Positions 8,401-16,189 of a stretch of 43,227 bases of DNA are shown here, piece by piece. Under the pieces are notes generated by a model that was not told the origin of the DNA, did no database searches, and saw only the letters and a program-made list of their open reading frames with translations. The first letter of the stretch is position 1, and each line of letters begins with the position of its first letter. Source of the DNA: an uncultured Clostridia bacterium (GTDB taxonomy: Bacteria > Bacillota > Clostridia > Christensenellales > Borkfalkiaceae); contig CALVZL010000035.1 of assembly GCA_944372525.1 (NCBI GenBank), positions 1 to 43,227 of the forward strand, in the 5' to 3' direction. Made by a program: the position numbers and the translations under genes.

Positions 8401-9464
8401 ACAGAAGCGCCAAGCGCAGGGATTCCTGCTTCAAAGCCGCATTCAGAAAGTGCCGAACAGGAGAACGCCGCGTCTCCGATCTCTTTCACTGCAGCAGGAA
8501 CCGTCACGGATAAGAGCGCGGAATCCCGAAACGCATTGCGGCCAATCTCAAGGGCATTTCCGAGATCAACGACAGTCAGGGCGCTTTTTTCAAAAGCGCT
8601 CTCTCCGATCATGACATAGGTGTCCGAAAAATCGACATATTTCAGACTTTCATTCCCGTAAAAGGCGCCCGTGCCGACAAACAAGACATCTGACTGCGTG
8701 ATCAGTTCACGCGCAGTGAGCGACTGCATTCCTCCTTCGGCAATCCTGACGACTTCCATGCCGTTCACCGAGGCTGGAATCGTCACGGAAGCGGGGTACT
8801 CGTAACCGACCACAGCAGAAACTTCCAAAGTCTTTGTCTCACCGATTTCCGTATAGGCAAATCCATTCTCCTCGTAAACAATTTTTTCCCATTTCGCATA
8901 GACAACGGCGTCACCCGCGACGGCGGAGTCAAAATCAAACAGCGTTTCATAGCCGTCGTCTGCATACCAGCCGCTAAAACGATAGCCGTAGCGCGTCGGC
9001 TCTTCCGGCACAAGCGCCGCCTCGCCTTCTCTGACCTGCTGTGTCTCCACCGCGGAGCCGCCGCAACTGTGGAAGGAAACCGTAAAAATTTGAGGATCGA
9101 CGGGAATCAGTTCCCACAGCGCATAGAGCTCAATGCTCTCATTCACAACATCCGTTTCGAAGGAAAATTTTTCCTCATATGAAGAATCCAAGTACCACCC
9201 CTTAAAACGATATCCTTCTCTCACAGGATCGTCCGGGGCGGATACCAAAGCGCCGATCTGCACCAATTGTGCCGTAACACCGGAACCATAGACACTGTTA
9301 AATGAGACAACACAATAATTTTTTACCGAACCAGAACCGTCGGGATCGTTGATATCCCCGTCTCCGTTTTCATCGTTCACCCCGCCGCACCCTGCAATCG
9401 CAAATGCGGAAAGCGCTGCGACCAGCAATCCGGCAATCAGAAAGATCTTTCTCTTTCTCGCCAT
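5436..9464 (-). CDS. Large lipoprotein with InlB-type B-repeats and LRR_5 segments
   Basis: This 1342-residue exported lipoprotein starts MARKRKIFLIAG, with lipobox IAGC and Cys26, then a Gly/Asp-rich linker. Two Listeria-Bacteroides (InlB B-type) repeats at about 51-118 and 126-193 each carry GYRFxGWYxDxxYExxFxF. Two LRR_5 patches follow at roughly 220-380 and 540-620. The remaining 700 residues are beta-rich and Tyr/Gly/Ser-rich with repeated short hairpin-like units (for example GQYEF, GEYEG-type), and I do not recognise a family. The start is the ATG at 9462-9464, placed 7 nt after AGGAGG; an ATG 6 nt upstream lies too close to that site. The gene is likely monocistronic with its own strong promoter. 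A role in cell-surface adhesion or glycan binding is plausible, but the ligand is unknown. Confidence 0.85.
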   Translation of the reverse strand: MARKRKIFLIAGLLVAALSAFAIAGCGGVNDENGDGDINDPDGSGSVKNYCVVSFNSVYGSGVTAQLVQIGALVSAPDDPVREGYRFKGWYLDSSYEEKFSFETDVVNESIELYALWELIPVDPQIFTVSFHSCGGSAVETQQVREGEAALVPEEPTRYGYRFSGWYADDGYETLFDFDSAVAGDAVVYAKWEKIVYEENGFAYTEIGETKTLEVSAVVGYEYPASVTIPASVNGMEVVRIAEGGMQSLTARELITQSDVLFVGTGAFYGNESLKYVDFSDTYVMIGESAFEKSALTVVDLGNALEIGRNAFRDSALLSVTVPAAVKEIGDAAFSCSALSECGFEAGIPALGASVFGVPQTTLALYATEDAYSAFAADASGETLTEKIAGKLSVSSQNLQINVLSGERHAKAVSGNGIYRGESFNAYLGMGDRAFLLRESEIVPATQYGYSHAYEISEDGSRVTVLFDGERFTVRLLSADENGQTIEGGVLYDYQGSGIVYEVPEEVVEVADGAVCGNQSLRFVQFGDGLQKIGAKAFSQGTLLGVSFGTGILEIGAGAFGGQKYLTELIFRGEIAPTVGSGAFCYEEKGVIYPVLLNNNDSTSEEQKVWTPLSAKEEWSGSGWISPECQPFLDAFEESLSDLENLAMNGKVPVNYSLSDFRQLVTEGPFARGTQYQTGFGIITMRGTTNGYALVRFSEESGFEGGGWLCYDAVPGYDGDSELKKITVYYAAEGVSHPSEFSLFGCFAADSQSLVVRGAEAGAYGSLDTVVVKLDGAGNIVVHFLNEGTKIGKYSISEEGILTIEGIDGISSAIFRASSESAGAVLEIGESAYSQIGEEAGVYYDLNNAAYVKLDGQSYSEAGTVYDGKLTLVSGESVITAGYLLHDTSISFLLNGSEVFWGYSCISQNGLLQGDYEGKTMHFDVVASGIAGVFTGGSDRLVLDGYFTAKLNGVSMQFVFFGESTNLLLISEDEYKIIYLQTEEKTFAIVSVSQTAEAGKYYVTSSPDDCVYFDGTENWLFYREGVYYSGQYEFDSMTGELRTSLSEGEAAEGSGSIDLANGIGQFVCRIGSDDVYFGLSRDSKIGEMQEIPIIYYIRQSGGYQDRLAIVHVSNSDQYFYFSTEGNPITFVRINSVSSNVFPVQINTSATESIRFYATVTVNQDGTYEYILENDALNYAGTQRFNYGSDVYFFTWFDSELTQVGIAKKGSYTCFYLGSVGWNLNKTSFSIYKTSVNEGTSVKLSVQNYFDASRRVFSVSESYFYYADSSSSAANAYQRINLDYGENTLWVSNANISGAQPEVAEYMTVVIGGTTYYTFHSNATGKTVTFHLKGNFFVVDSET

Positions 9465-9531
9465 AACCATTCCTCCTTTGTATATTGATGATAAAACAAT
9501 AGCAAATTCCGCTTTTGGGCGGTAGAGCCAC

Positions 9532-9560
9532 ATTATAGCATTTTCATTTTGCGGCGTCAA
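9532..9560 (-). promoter_or_regulatory. Promoter of the 1342-residue lipoprotein gene
   Basis: On the minus strand TTGACG (9555-9560) and TATAAT (9532-9537) are separated by 17 bp. The transcript leader is about 60 nt and contains a small CCGC/GCGG hairpin before AGGAGG. Confidence 0.8.
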
Positions 9561-9572
9561 GTCATGGAAAAG

Positions 9573-9626
9573 AAAAAAGATCGGATCGGCAATCCGAAAA
9601 TTTTTCGGCCACCGACCCGATTTTTC
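9573..9626 (-). terminator. Terminator at the end of the pyrH-rseP operon
   Basis: A compound hairpin follows the rseP stop codon. Outer arms containing CCGATCCGATC and ATCGGGTCGG enclose an inner CCGAAAA/TTTTCGG stem, and a T tract follows on the minus strand. It separates this operon from the next promoter at 9532-9560. Confidence 0.75.
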
Positions 9627-9680
9627 TGTATTATGTCTGAAATAATACTATTCAAATTACAAAAATTCAATCAGAATCGT

Positions 9681-10946
9681 TCAAATAAACTGCAAAATAT
9701 CGACCAGAACAGCAAATCCAAGCAGAAAAATAAATCCAACAAGATTGATCGCTGCCTCAACTTTTCTGCCGATCGGCTTCCCCCGCACCCATTCGATCGC
9801 GGTGAAAATAATCTTGCAGCCGTCTAGTGCAGGAATGGGAAGCAAGTTGAATACCGCCAGATTTACACCGATATACCCTGCAATTTCAAGAAAATAGCGA
9901 AATCCTCGCGATACCATCTGTGAAGTCATTGTAATCGTCGTGATCGGGCCTCCGAAAGCCGTCAACCCGAGTTTTCCTGTCAGCAGTTCACCCAAGACGG
10001 TAAAAATCGAGCCGGCGATCTTAAAGGAATAGACGAAAGAGCGGCCGAGCGTTTCCCAAAATCCAAACCGATACAATTTATTTGCGAGAAGATACCCGCT
10101 TGCTTCCTCCGTCTCGACGTCATAATATTTGACTCCGAGCGCTGCCCAGACACCGGAGATATCTGAACTGTTTTTTACGTTGACATCTGCACGAAGCATG
10201 ACCAGGATATCCATCTCTTCGCGCACCGTACCGTCGGCTGTCTTTTCAACAATTCTTGAAACTCGGAACGAGACAAGATCTCCCTCTTTCTTTCCGTTAA
10301 CGGCTTTTACAATGTCCATGGTCAGATAGAGCTCTTTCCCCTCCGCACAGAGCAAGACATCCTGATCGGAAAAGCTGTATCCGATATATTCTCCTTCGGC
10401 GGGCTCCGCCTCGTAGACGGCGATCATTGTCTGGCCGTAGGCAAAAAAGCACACAATGATGAGAAAGACTGCCAGCAAATAGTTCATAAACGCACCCGCA
10501 ACGAGAACAATGATACGCTGCCAGGGCGGCTTTTTTGTAAAAGAATTCGGATCCGGCCCCCGCGGTGAAATCTTTTCCGCCCCGACCGTCGGATCGGTTT
10601 GCCCGTTCGGCACTTCCTCGCCTGCCTCGAAAGCTTCCTCTTCAAAAACCCTCGTCTCAGACGGTTCTTGGGGCTGCTCTTCTTCCTCAACGCCGTCCTC
10701 TCCCTCGAAAGCGCAGTATCCCCCGAGCGGAACAAGGCGAATCGCAAACAGTTCTCCGGTTTTCGGGTTCCGACGTTTGAATAAGGCGGGACCGAATCCG
10801 ATCGAAAACTCATTGATCTTAAAATGAAATATTTTTCCTGCAATATAATGACCGAATTCATGTACGGTGATCATGACAAGCAGGATCAGAATGGCGAGCG
10901 CCACGGAGCCGATCGTGGTCCAAACAGACAGAAGATTATTTTCCAT
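9681..10946 (-). CDS. rseP: Site-2 zinc metalloprotease (RIP family, RseP-like)
   Basis: This membrane-embedded zinc protease has HEFGH at residues 29-33 in the first transmembrane helix and the third zinc ligand motif LDG (Asp375) in the C-terminal NLLPIPALDG helix. Family members cut transmembrane anti-sigma factors and leftover signal peptides. The ATG at 10944-10946 was chosen because the protein then starts MENNLLSVW directly before the helix; it overlaps dxr by 11 bp. A longer start 10 codons upstream would put a charged leader before it. An unusual strongly acidic insert (about residues 81-134, including VEEEEQPQEP) lies between the first catalytic helix and the next helix, where the family normally continues directly. 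It is the last gene of the operon; dxr-rseP adjacency is common in bacteria. Confidence 0.93.
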   Translation of the reverse strand: MENNLLSVWTTIGSVALAILILLVMITVHEFGHYIAGKIFHFKINEFSIGFGPALFKRRNPKTGELFAIRLVPLGGYCAFEGEDGVEEEEQPQEPSETRVFEEEAFEAGEEVPNGQTDPTVGAEKISPRGPDPNSFTKKPPWQRIIVLVAGAFMNYLLAVFLIIVCFFAYGQTMIAVYEAEPAEGEYIGYSFSDQDVLLCAEGKELYLTMDIVKAVNGKKEGDLVSFRVSRIVEKTADGTVREEMDILVMLRADVNVKNSSDISGVWAALGVKYYDVETEEASGYLLANKLYRFGFWETLGRSFVYSFKIAGSIFTVLGELLTGKLGLTAFGGPITTITMTSQMVSRGFRYFLEIAGYIGVNLAVFNLLPIPALDGCKIIFTAIEWVRGKPIGRKVEAAINLVGFIFLLGFAVLVDILQFI

Positions 10947-12069
10947 AAATATAATGTTCGGCGCAGATCCGCGCACGTCGGTCCGTTTCGCATAACTGAC
11001 CGAAATCCTTTACTCGTTCAAACGGAATGAGATCCAGCGCACATGAAACAGTATCCGCAATCTGCAGGAAGGTTATCCTGTTTTGCAAAAAGGCCGTCAC
11101 CGCAACTTCCGCCGCGGCGTTCAGGACCGTCGGCGCCGTTCCCCCCTGTTTACCCGCAGAAACGGCAAGATCGAAGCAGGGGAAATTTTCCCGTTCGAGC
11201 GGATAAAACTGCAAAGATCCGAGCGCGGACAAGTCCGGCTGAGGAAGACAGGGAATGCGCTCCGGATAGGTCAGCGCAAGTTGAATCGGAAGCCGCATAT
11301 CGGGATAAGCCAACTGTGCCATGACGCTGCCGTCCTCAAACGCAACAAGAGAATGCACGATGCTTTGCGGGTGCACGACGGTCTCAATCTGAGAAAATTC
11401 AGCACCGTACAACCACTTTGCTTCGATCACTTCATACCCTTTATTGAGCAGTGTAGCGCTGTCAATCGTGATCTTGCCCCCCATCTTCCAAGTCGGATGA
11501 CGAAGCGCGTCCTGCGCAGTTACCTCATTCAATTTCTCCTTTGGCAATCGGAAAAAAGGTCCTCCGCTCGCCGTTAAAATGAGTTTTGCATAAGGGGCGT
11601 CGCGACGAAAAGAAAGCGCCTGGAAAAGCGCGGAATGCTCGCTGTCCACAGGAACGAGATCCAACCCTGCCCGTTCTGCTTCGCGCATAACCAACTCTCC
11701 GCCGCACACAAGCGATTCTTTGTTGGCAAGGGCAATCTTTTTTTTCAGCGCCGCAGCGCGCAACGTATAGGAAAGACCGGAAAACCCGCTTGCAGCAATA
11801 AAGGCAACGTCACAGTCTTCGAAACAGTGCCGCAAAATCTCCTCTCCGCGCAACTGTCTTACCCCTTGCGGAAGCGAAATCGATATCTCCCGATCGGCAA
11901 GCGCCGCAAAGGCGGGACGGAATTCTTCGGCCAACGCAGAGAGGCATTTCTCATCCGAACCGCAGACAAGCGCAGAAAAAGAAAAGCGTTCCGGATACCG
12001 ACGCACAACGTCGCACACCTGCCGCCCGATACTTCCGCTGCAACCGATCAGAGAAATTCTTGTGTTCAA
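10936..12069 (-). CDS. dxr: 1-deoxy-D-xylulose-5-phosphate reductoisomerase
   Basis: This 377-residue enzyme performs the first committed step of the MEP isoprenoid pathway, DXP to MEP with NADPH. The N-terminal Rossmann motif is GCSGSIGRQ (9-17). The substrate and metal region has VPVDSEHSALFQ, followed by LTASGGPF, HPTWKMGGKITIDSATLLNKG and EVIEA, all family signatures. The start codon is TTG (12067-12069), with GAGGT placed 7 nt upstream; no nearby in-frame ATG would keep the nucleotide-binding strand. It lies between cdsA and rseP, the usual neighbourhood. The 67-bp gap to cdsA contains a possible attenuator. Confidence 0.97.
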   Translation of the reverse strand: MNTRISLIGCSGSIGRQVCDVVRRYPERFSFSALVCGSDEKCLSALAEEFRPAFAALADREISISLPQGVRQLRGEEILRHCFEDCDVAFIAASGFSGLSYTLRAAALKKKIALANKESLVCGGELVMREAERAGLDLVPVDSEHSALFQALSFRRDAPYAKLILTASGGPFFRLPKEKLNEVTAQDALRHPTWKMGGKITIDSATLLNKGYEVIEAKWLYGAEFSQIETVVHPQSIVHSLVAFEDGSVMAQLAYPDMRLPIQLALTYPERIPCLPQPDLSALGSLQFYPLERENFPCFDLAVSAGKQGGTAPTVLNAAAEVAVTAFLQNRITFLQIADTVSCALDLIPFERVKDFGQLCETDRRARICAEHYIYGK

Positions 12070-12081
12070 ATGATTTACCTC

Positions 12082-12112
12082 AAAAAATATCCGCGCTCGC
12101 TAAAAACGCGGA
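12082..12112 (-). terminator. Possible attenuator between cdsA and dxr
   Basis: On the minus strand TCCGCG and CGCGGA form a 6-bp stem with an 11-nt loop (12090-12112), followed by ATTTTTT. It sits 20 bp upstream of the dxr TTG codon. The stem is short, so it would at most reduce read-through into dxr-rseP. Confidence 0.4.
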
Positions 12113-12136
12113 CGTCCTTTTCTATTGATATGCCGG

Positions 12137-13054
12137 TTACCCTGTCACCATGATACGAATCACGATGACAAAGCAAACAATCAGGCTCGCGTAAAGCGTA
12201 GAATCGATGCGATCTAAAACACCTCCGTGTCCCGGAAGCAGATCTCCCATGTCTTTGATGCCCAATCTCCGTTTGATCGCGCTCTCCACCAAGTCTCCGA
12301 ATTCTGCAAATGCCGCAGTGAGTACGCCCAGTGCGATAAAGAAAATCAAGTTTGCCGCTTTCAGACTGAAATCCGCAGGCGCCAGCAGACCATAATAGGC
12401 AAAAAAGATTGCGCACGCCCCGACCGCTCCGCCGATCACCCCTCCCAATCCTCCGATGAGCGTCTTATTCGGACTGACGTTCGGAGCAAGCTTTGCCGGC
12501 AGTTTTTTTCCGAACAATCTGCCGAAGACATAGGCAAAACAATCGGCAAACGGACAAATGCAGAAAACGAAAAGAATGCCGATTTCCGAATCCTGCGGCA
12601 TGTGATTACATCCGGAAAGCACCAGCAAAAATACCGATGGGTAAATCAGGCAAAAAAACGCGTTCGCCGTCGACTGCAGTGTCGTCTTTTTATAGCGGAA
12701 TACCAACATGGAAAACAAGAGCGCACTTCCCGCCATAAAGACAACGAACGACAAATTTGCGGAATAATTCACAATCTGCGGATCGCTCTGCTGCATATGG
12801 CGGTAGAGCGTATCTGCAAGAGAGAAGCAAAGGATGACGGCAAGAGAGAAAATGCGGACCACAATGCGCTGAGCCCGTTCGATACGATCGCCGAATGCAC
12901 GCAGAACCTCATGCGTTCCAAGCCCCGTAAACAGTAGCACGAGAACGTCAAAACAGAGAATATGAAGATACCTTCTCAGCAGAAAAAATTCCAGAATGAC
13001 TAAAATATAGACGATTCCCGTAAAGAGCCGCGTCAGCTCTCTCTTCTTATCCAT
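12137..13054 (-). CDS. cdsA: Phosphatidate cytidylyltransferase
   Basis: CdsA makes CDP-diacylglycerol from CTP and phosphatidic acid for phospholipid synthesis, in the membrane. The 305-residue protein has about eight hydrophobic segments and ends with the family signature region: SPNKTLIGGLGGVIGG, then FGDLVESAIKRRLGIKDMG and LLPGHGGVLDRIDS. The chosen start, MDKKRELTRLF at 13054, has TGAGG 6 nt upstream. An ATG four codons earlier lacks good spacing. It follows uppS by 21 bp in the same operon, a widely conserved pairing. Confidence 0.95.
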   Translation of the reverse strand: MDKKRELTRLFTGIVYILVILEFFLLRRYLHILCFDVLVLLFTGLGTHEVLRAFGDRIERAQRIVVRIFSLAVILCFSLADTLYRHMQQSDPQIVNYSANLSFVVFMAGSALLFSMLVFRYKKTTLQSTANAFFCLIYPSVFLLVLSGCNHMPQDSEIGILFVFCICPFADCFAYVFGRLFGKKLPAKLAPNVSPNKTLIGGLGGVIGGAVGACAIFFAYYGLLAPADFSLKAANLIFFIALGVLTAAFAEFGDLVESAIKRRLGIKDMGDLLPGHGGVLDRIDSTLYASLIVCFVIVIRIMVTG

Positions 13055-13075
13055 TGCAAACCTCATAATCCCGCA

Positions 13076-13792
13076 TCAACGCACCTTCCGCAATTTTCCG
13101 AAACGACGATCCCTGCGTTGATAATCCCGCAATGCACGATCAAGATCGGCATCGGAAAAAGCAGGGAACATTTTATCGGAAAAATACAATTCAGTATACG
13201 CAGATTCAAAGAGCAAAAAGTTCGACAGCCTCTTCTCTTTTCCCGTGCGGATCAGAAGATCGGGAGGAGGCAATCCCCGTGTGGAGAGAAGGAATGAAAA
13301 GGACTCTTCCGTCAAAACGCCGCCTGCCGAAACGGCAGCATTCGCCGCATGCAAAATGTCCTGACGGCCTCCGTAGGCAATTGCAAGCACGAGCACCCCC
13401 TCCGCGTCCGGAATCATACGCGCTTCCTCTCTTTCGATCAGCGCCACAATGTCATCGGGCAAAAGCGTTCTGTCGCCGATGACCCGGAGGGTAATTCTAT
13501 TTTGTGCAAGTTCTTCCGCCTTTTCGGAAAAATATTGCCGAAAAAGCCCGAATAACGCGTCGACTTCCTCTTTCGGACGAGACAGATTTTCCGCTGAAAG
13601 CGCATAAAGCGTTATATATGGAATCCCGCGCGAAAAAATATGCCGTGCAAGACCGATCATACGCTCCATTCCCGCGCGATGCCCCGCACTGCGCGGGAGA
13701 AAGCGCCTCTGCGCCCAACGTCCGTTTCCGTCCATAATAATGGCAACGTGGCGGGGAAGCCGCTTCTTCTCCGCCTTTTTACGGAATATCAA
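13076..13792 (-). CDS. uppS: Isoprenyl (undecaprenyl diphosphate) synthase
   Basis: This 238-residue cis-prenyltransferase adds isopentenyl units to farnesyl diphosphate to make the C55 lipid carrier for peptidoglycan. The active-site block HVAIIMDGNGRWAQRR (15-30) includes catalytic Asp21. Further signatures are TLYALSAENLSRP, AIAYGGRQDI and PDLLIRTGKEKRLSNFLLFESAYTE. The start is TTG (13790-13792), overlapping the frr stop by 4 nt, with AAGGAG inside the end of frr, so translation is probably coupled to frr. No ATG lies upstream of the catalytic block. Confidence 0.96.
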   Translation of the reverse strand: MIFRKKAEKKRLPRHVAIIMDGNGRWAQRRFLPRSAGHRAGMERMIGLARHIFSRGIPYITLYALSAENLSRPKEEVDALFGLFRQYFSEKAEELAQNRITLRVIGDRTLLPDDIVALIEREEARMIPDAEGVLVLAIAYGGRQDILHAANAAVSAGGVLTEESFSFLLSTRGLPPPDLLIRTGKEKRLSNFLLFESAYTELYFSDKMFPAFSDADLDRALRDYQRRDRRFGKLRKVR

Positions 13793-14358
13793 ACGGTCAT
13801 CAGCTCCTTTTCTTTCGCCGCCACCGTTTTATCAATTTCTTTCGTACATTTTTCGATCTGTTCTTCGACATCCGCTTCCGCATTGGAAGCAACGTCCTCG
13901 GAGACCACTTTCCCCGTTTTCAGTTTTTTGATCCCTTCCATTGCCTCACGGCGGACATTGCGCGCGGCGATCTTTGCCTCTTCGCCCATCTTGCGCACTT
14001 GCTTGACGAGATCTTTTCTGCGTTCTTCCGTCAATTCAGGGAAAACGAGACGAATGACTGTTCCGTCGTTGGTAGGATTGATCCCGATGTTTGCCTGCTG
14101 GATCGCTTTTTCGATGGATTTTAAAAGCGACTTATCCCACGGACTGATGACAAGACAGCGTGCATCCGCCACGGAAACGTTTCCGAGTTGATTCAGCGGG
14201 CTGACTCCGCCGTATGCCTCCACCTGAAGACGGTCCAGAATGTGCGGATTGGCACGGCCGGCACGAATCACCGCATAATCATCCTTCAGAACATTGACCA
14301 CTTTGCCAAGTTTGTCTTCCAGCACCATCAAAATTTCTTCTATCTGTTCGTTTTCCAT
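13789..14358 (-). CDS. frr: Ribosome recycling factor
   Basis: RRF splits the post-termination ribosome together with EF-G. The 189-residue protein has the family's typical length and helical content. Conserved segments include IRAGRANPHILDRLQVEAYG, PLNQLGNVSVADARCLVISPWDKS, ANIGINPTNDGTVIRLVFPELTEERRKDLVKQV and AKIAARNVRREA. GGAGGTCGTT precedes the ATG at 14356-14358. It follows pyrH by 17 bp and overlaps uppS, the common pyrH-frr-uppS-cdsA order. Confidence 0.97.
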   Translation of the reverse strand: MENEQIEEILMVLEDKLGKVVNVLKDDYAVIRAGRANPHILDRLQVEAYGGVSPLNQLGNVSVADARCLVISPWDKSLLKSIEKAIQQANIGINPTNDGTVIRLVFPELTEERRKDLVKQVRKMGEEAKIAARNVRREAMEGIKKLKTGKVVSEDVASNAEADVEEQIEKCTKEIDKTVAAKEKELMTV

Positions 14359-14375
14359 AACGACCTCCGTCTTAA

Positions 14376-15086
14376 TTATTCATTGACAATCATTGTCCCC
14401 ATCTTTTCTCCGCACACCGCACGGACAATGGAGTCCTTTTCATTCAGCGCAAACGCAAGCACGGGAATATTATTTTCCATGCACATCGTCGCCGCCGTCG
14501 TGTCCATCGCTTTCAGCCCCTGATTGATGATTTCTCCGAACGTCAGCTTTTCATATTTGCGCGCATGGGGGTTCATGTGCGGATCGCTGTCGTAGATCCC
14601 GTCGACATTTTTTGCCATCAGCAACACGTCTGCATTGATCTCACAGGCTCGCTGCGCCGCAGCGGTATCCGTGGAGCAGTACGGGTTTCCGGTCCCACAT
14701 GCCATGATCACAATTCTGCCTTTCTCAAAATGATGCAGTGCCTTGCGCAGAACATACGGTTCCGCCACGGAAATCATATTGAGCGCCGTCTGTACCCGAG
14801 TGGGAATCCCGCGCTTTTCAATTGCGTCCATCATTGCGAGAGAATTCATCACCGTCGCAAGCATTCCCATGTGATCGGCCGTAGCGCGATCCATACCGGT
14901 CCCCTGGCGCCCCCGCCAAAAATTCCCGCCTCCGATGACAAGCGCGATCTCAACGCCCATCTCATGCACGCGCACAAGCTGGTCGACCACGCCGGAAATT
15001 ACACGTTCATCCAACCCGAACCGATCTTTTCCGGCAAGCGCCTCGCCTGAAAGTTTGAGCAAAATCCGATGATATTTCGGTTCCAT
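14376..15086 (-). CDS. pyrH: Uridylate (UMP) kinase
   Basis: PyrH phosphorylates UMP to UDP. The 236-residue amino-acid-kinase-fold protein opens MEPKYHRILLKLSGEALAG and has VIGGGNFWRGR, MDRATADHMGMLATVMNSLAM and TDTAAAQRACEI, all family signatures. The ATG at 15084-15086 has AGAGGAAGAG upstream. An in-frame start 45 codons further up would lie over the promoter and add a non-homologous leader, so it was rejected. It is the first gene of the six-gene operon ending in rseP. Confidence 0.97.
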   Translation of the reverse strand: MEPKYHRILLKLSGEALAGKDRFGLDERVISGVVDQLVRVHEMGVEIALVIGGGNFWRGRQGTGMDRATADHMGMLATVMNSLAMMDAIEKRGIPTRVQTALNMISVAEPYVLRKALHHFEKGRIVIMACGTGNPYCSTDTAAAQRACEINADVLLMAKNVDGIYDSDPHMNPHARKYEKLTFGEIINQGLKAMDTTAATMCMENNIPVLAFALNEKDSIVRAVCGEKMGTMIVNE

Positions 15087-15141
15087 CTCTTCCTCTTTTG
15101 TCCGAAACGCCTGCGCGATCCGGGCAGATGATATTTGTCTC

Positions 15142-15170
15142 AGTATAGCATATTCCAAAGCAAAAAGCAA
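15142..15170 (-). promoter_or_regulatory. Promoter of the pyrH-frr-uppS-cdsA-dxr-rseP operon
   Basis: On the minus strand TTGCTT (15165-15170) and TATACT (15142-15147) are spaced by 17 bp, about 55 bp upstream of the pyrH start codon. It lies just after the stop of the unknown membrane protein gene. Confidence 0.75.
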
Positions 15171-15196
15171 TACTTTCGAAAAAGAAAATCCCTCCG

Positions 15197-16066
15197 TCAC
15201 CCCTGCAGATCGGAAGCACATGCCTCCCTGTCTTCGAATTCCGCGACCGAAACAACCCCTTCTCGATTCGGCTCGGCATGCCGGTCTGTCTTCAGACGGT
15301 TGATCTCGACCATCCGTTCCCTAAAAGACACACGGCTCCGCGCGCCGAGGTCCTCGTTGACGCGCCGAGTGACAGCCACAAAGATACAGAAAATTCCCAC
15401 CATCCCGAGGTTGGTTTCGAGAAGAGAGTTGACGATCAACGTCAAAAGTTTGTCGCTTATATCCGTCAGGCCGGCACTGCGGATCCCTCCGATCAAAAGC
15501 GCAAATTCCCAGGCAAACTGAACCAGGATCCCGATCGTCAGCATTCGCAACAGCGGAAATCTCTCGGTTTTTTCCCGACGGAAAAGATTATAAACGATCG
15601 CGCCGGCGTAACTTACGAACAGAATAAGTGCCATATATCCGTGATATGCTCCCGTCGTGCGCTGAATCGTAATCTCCTGCCCCGTGCCGAAAGTATTTGC
15701 GATCATGGGCGCGGAGATCCACCAGACGACGATCAGAAGCGACCATTCCGTCAGATGTCTGTCCTTGGAGACCCAAAGCCAAATCCAGACGAAATTGGTA
15801 ATGCCGTAACTCATGCTCATCCAGAGCAATACCCAAAACAGATCTCCGCCTTCGATCGTGCGCGTATGAAGGAGCAGGTGAAATATGCCGTAGTCCACAA
15901 TCATGTAGAGAATCCCGCCCGCGATTCCAAAAAGCAAAGTTAGATACTTCCGACGAAAAAACAGCAATAGACAGAGCAGAATCAAAAAGCCTACGTCTAG
16001 AAAAATATACAGCGGCTGAAAGACTCTTTGGGCAATGATCTCCGCCGCAAGCATCGATGTCTGCAT
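15197..16066 (-). CDS. Polytopic membrane protein of unknown function
   Basis: I do not recognise a family. The 289-residue protein has about seven hydrophobic segments between residues 10 and 240, including aromatic-rich stretches such as FWVLLWMSMSYGITNFVWIWLW and LLIVVWWISAPMIAN, and then a charged cytoplasmic tail of about 45 residues rich in R and E. A short loop, RTTGAYHGY, precedes another helix. The ATG at 16064-16066 has GAGGAACGT upstream, and its own SigA promoter lies at 16115-16143. It is followed by the pyrH promoter rather than a terminator, so it may also feed transcription into that operon. It could be a small-molecule permease or a sensor, but nothing decides this. Confidence 0.75.
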   Translation of the reverse strand: MQTSMLAAEIIAQRVFQPLYIFLDVGFLILLCLLLFFRRKYLTLLFGIAGGILYMIVDYGIFHLLLHTRTIEGGDLFWVLLWMSMSYGITNFVWIWLWVSKDRHLTEWSLLIVVWWISAPMIANTFGTGQEITIQRTTGAYHGYMALILFVSYAGAIVYNLFRREKTERFPLLRMLTIGILVQFAWEFALLIGGIRSAGLTDISDKLLTLIVNSLLETNLGMVGIFCIFVAVTRRVNEDLGARSRVSFRERMVEINRLKTDRHAEPNREGVVSVAEFEDREACASDLQG

Positions 16067-16114
16067 ACGTTCCTCTTTTGTTCTCCGAATTTTTTATCCG
16101 CAGGGGACAATGCA

Positions 16115-16143
16115 ATTATAGCAGAATTTGTCTCCTTTTTCAA
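16115..16143 (-). promoter_or_regulatory. Promoter of the unknown membrane protein gene
   Basis: On the minus strand TTGAAA (16138-16143) and TATAAT (16115-16120) have a 17-bp spacer. It lies between the ABC-operon terminator and the gene start, about 50 bp from the ATG. Confidence 0.8.
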
Positions 16144-16155
16144 GCCTTGCGAAAG

Positions 16156-16189
16156 AAAAAGATCGGGGCGGAACCGCCCCGATCTTTTT
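16156..16189 (-). terminator. Terminator of the marR-ABC-microprotein operon
   Basis: A perfect 16-bp stem with a 2-nt centre (AAAAAGATCGGGGCGG at 16156-16171 against its complement at 16174-16189) ends in a T run on both strands. It begins at the microprotein stop codon, so it directly terminates that transcript. Confidence 0.9.
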
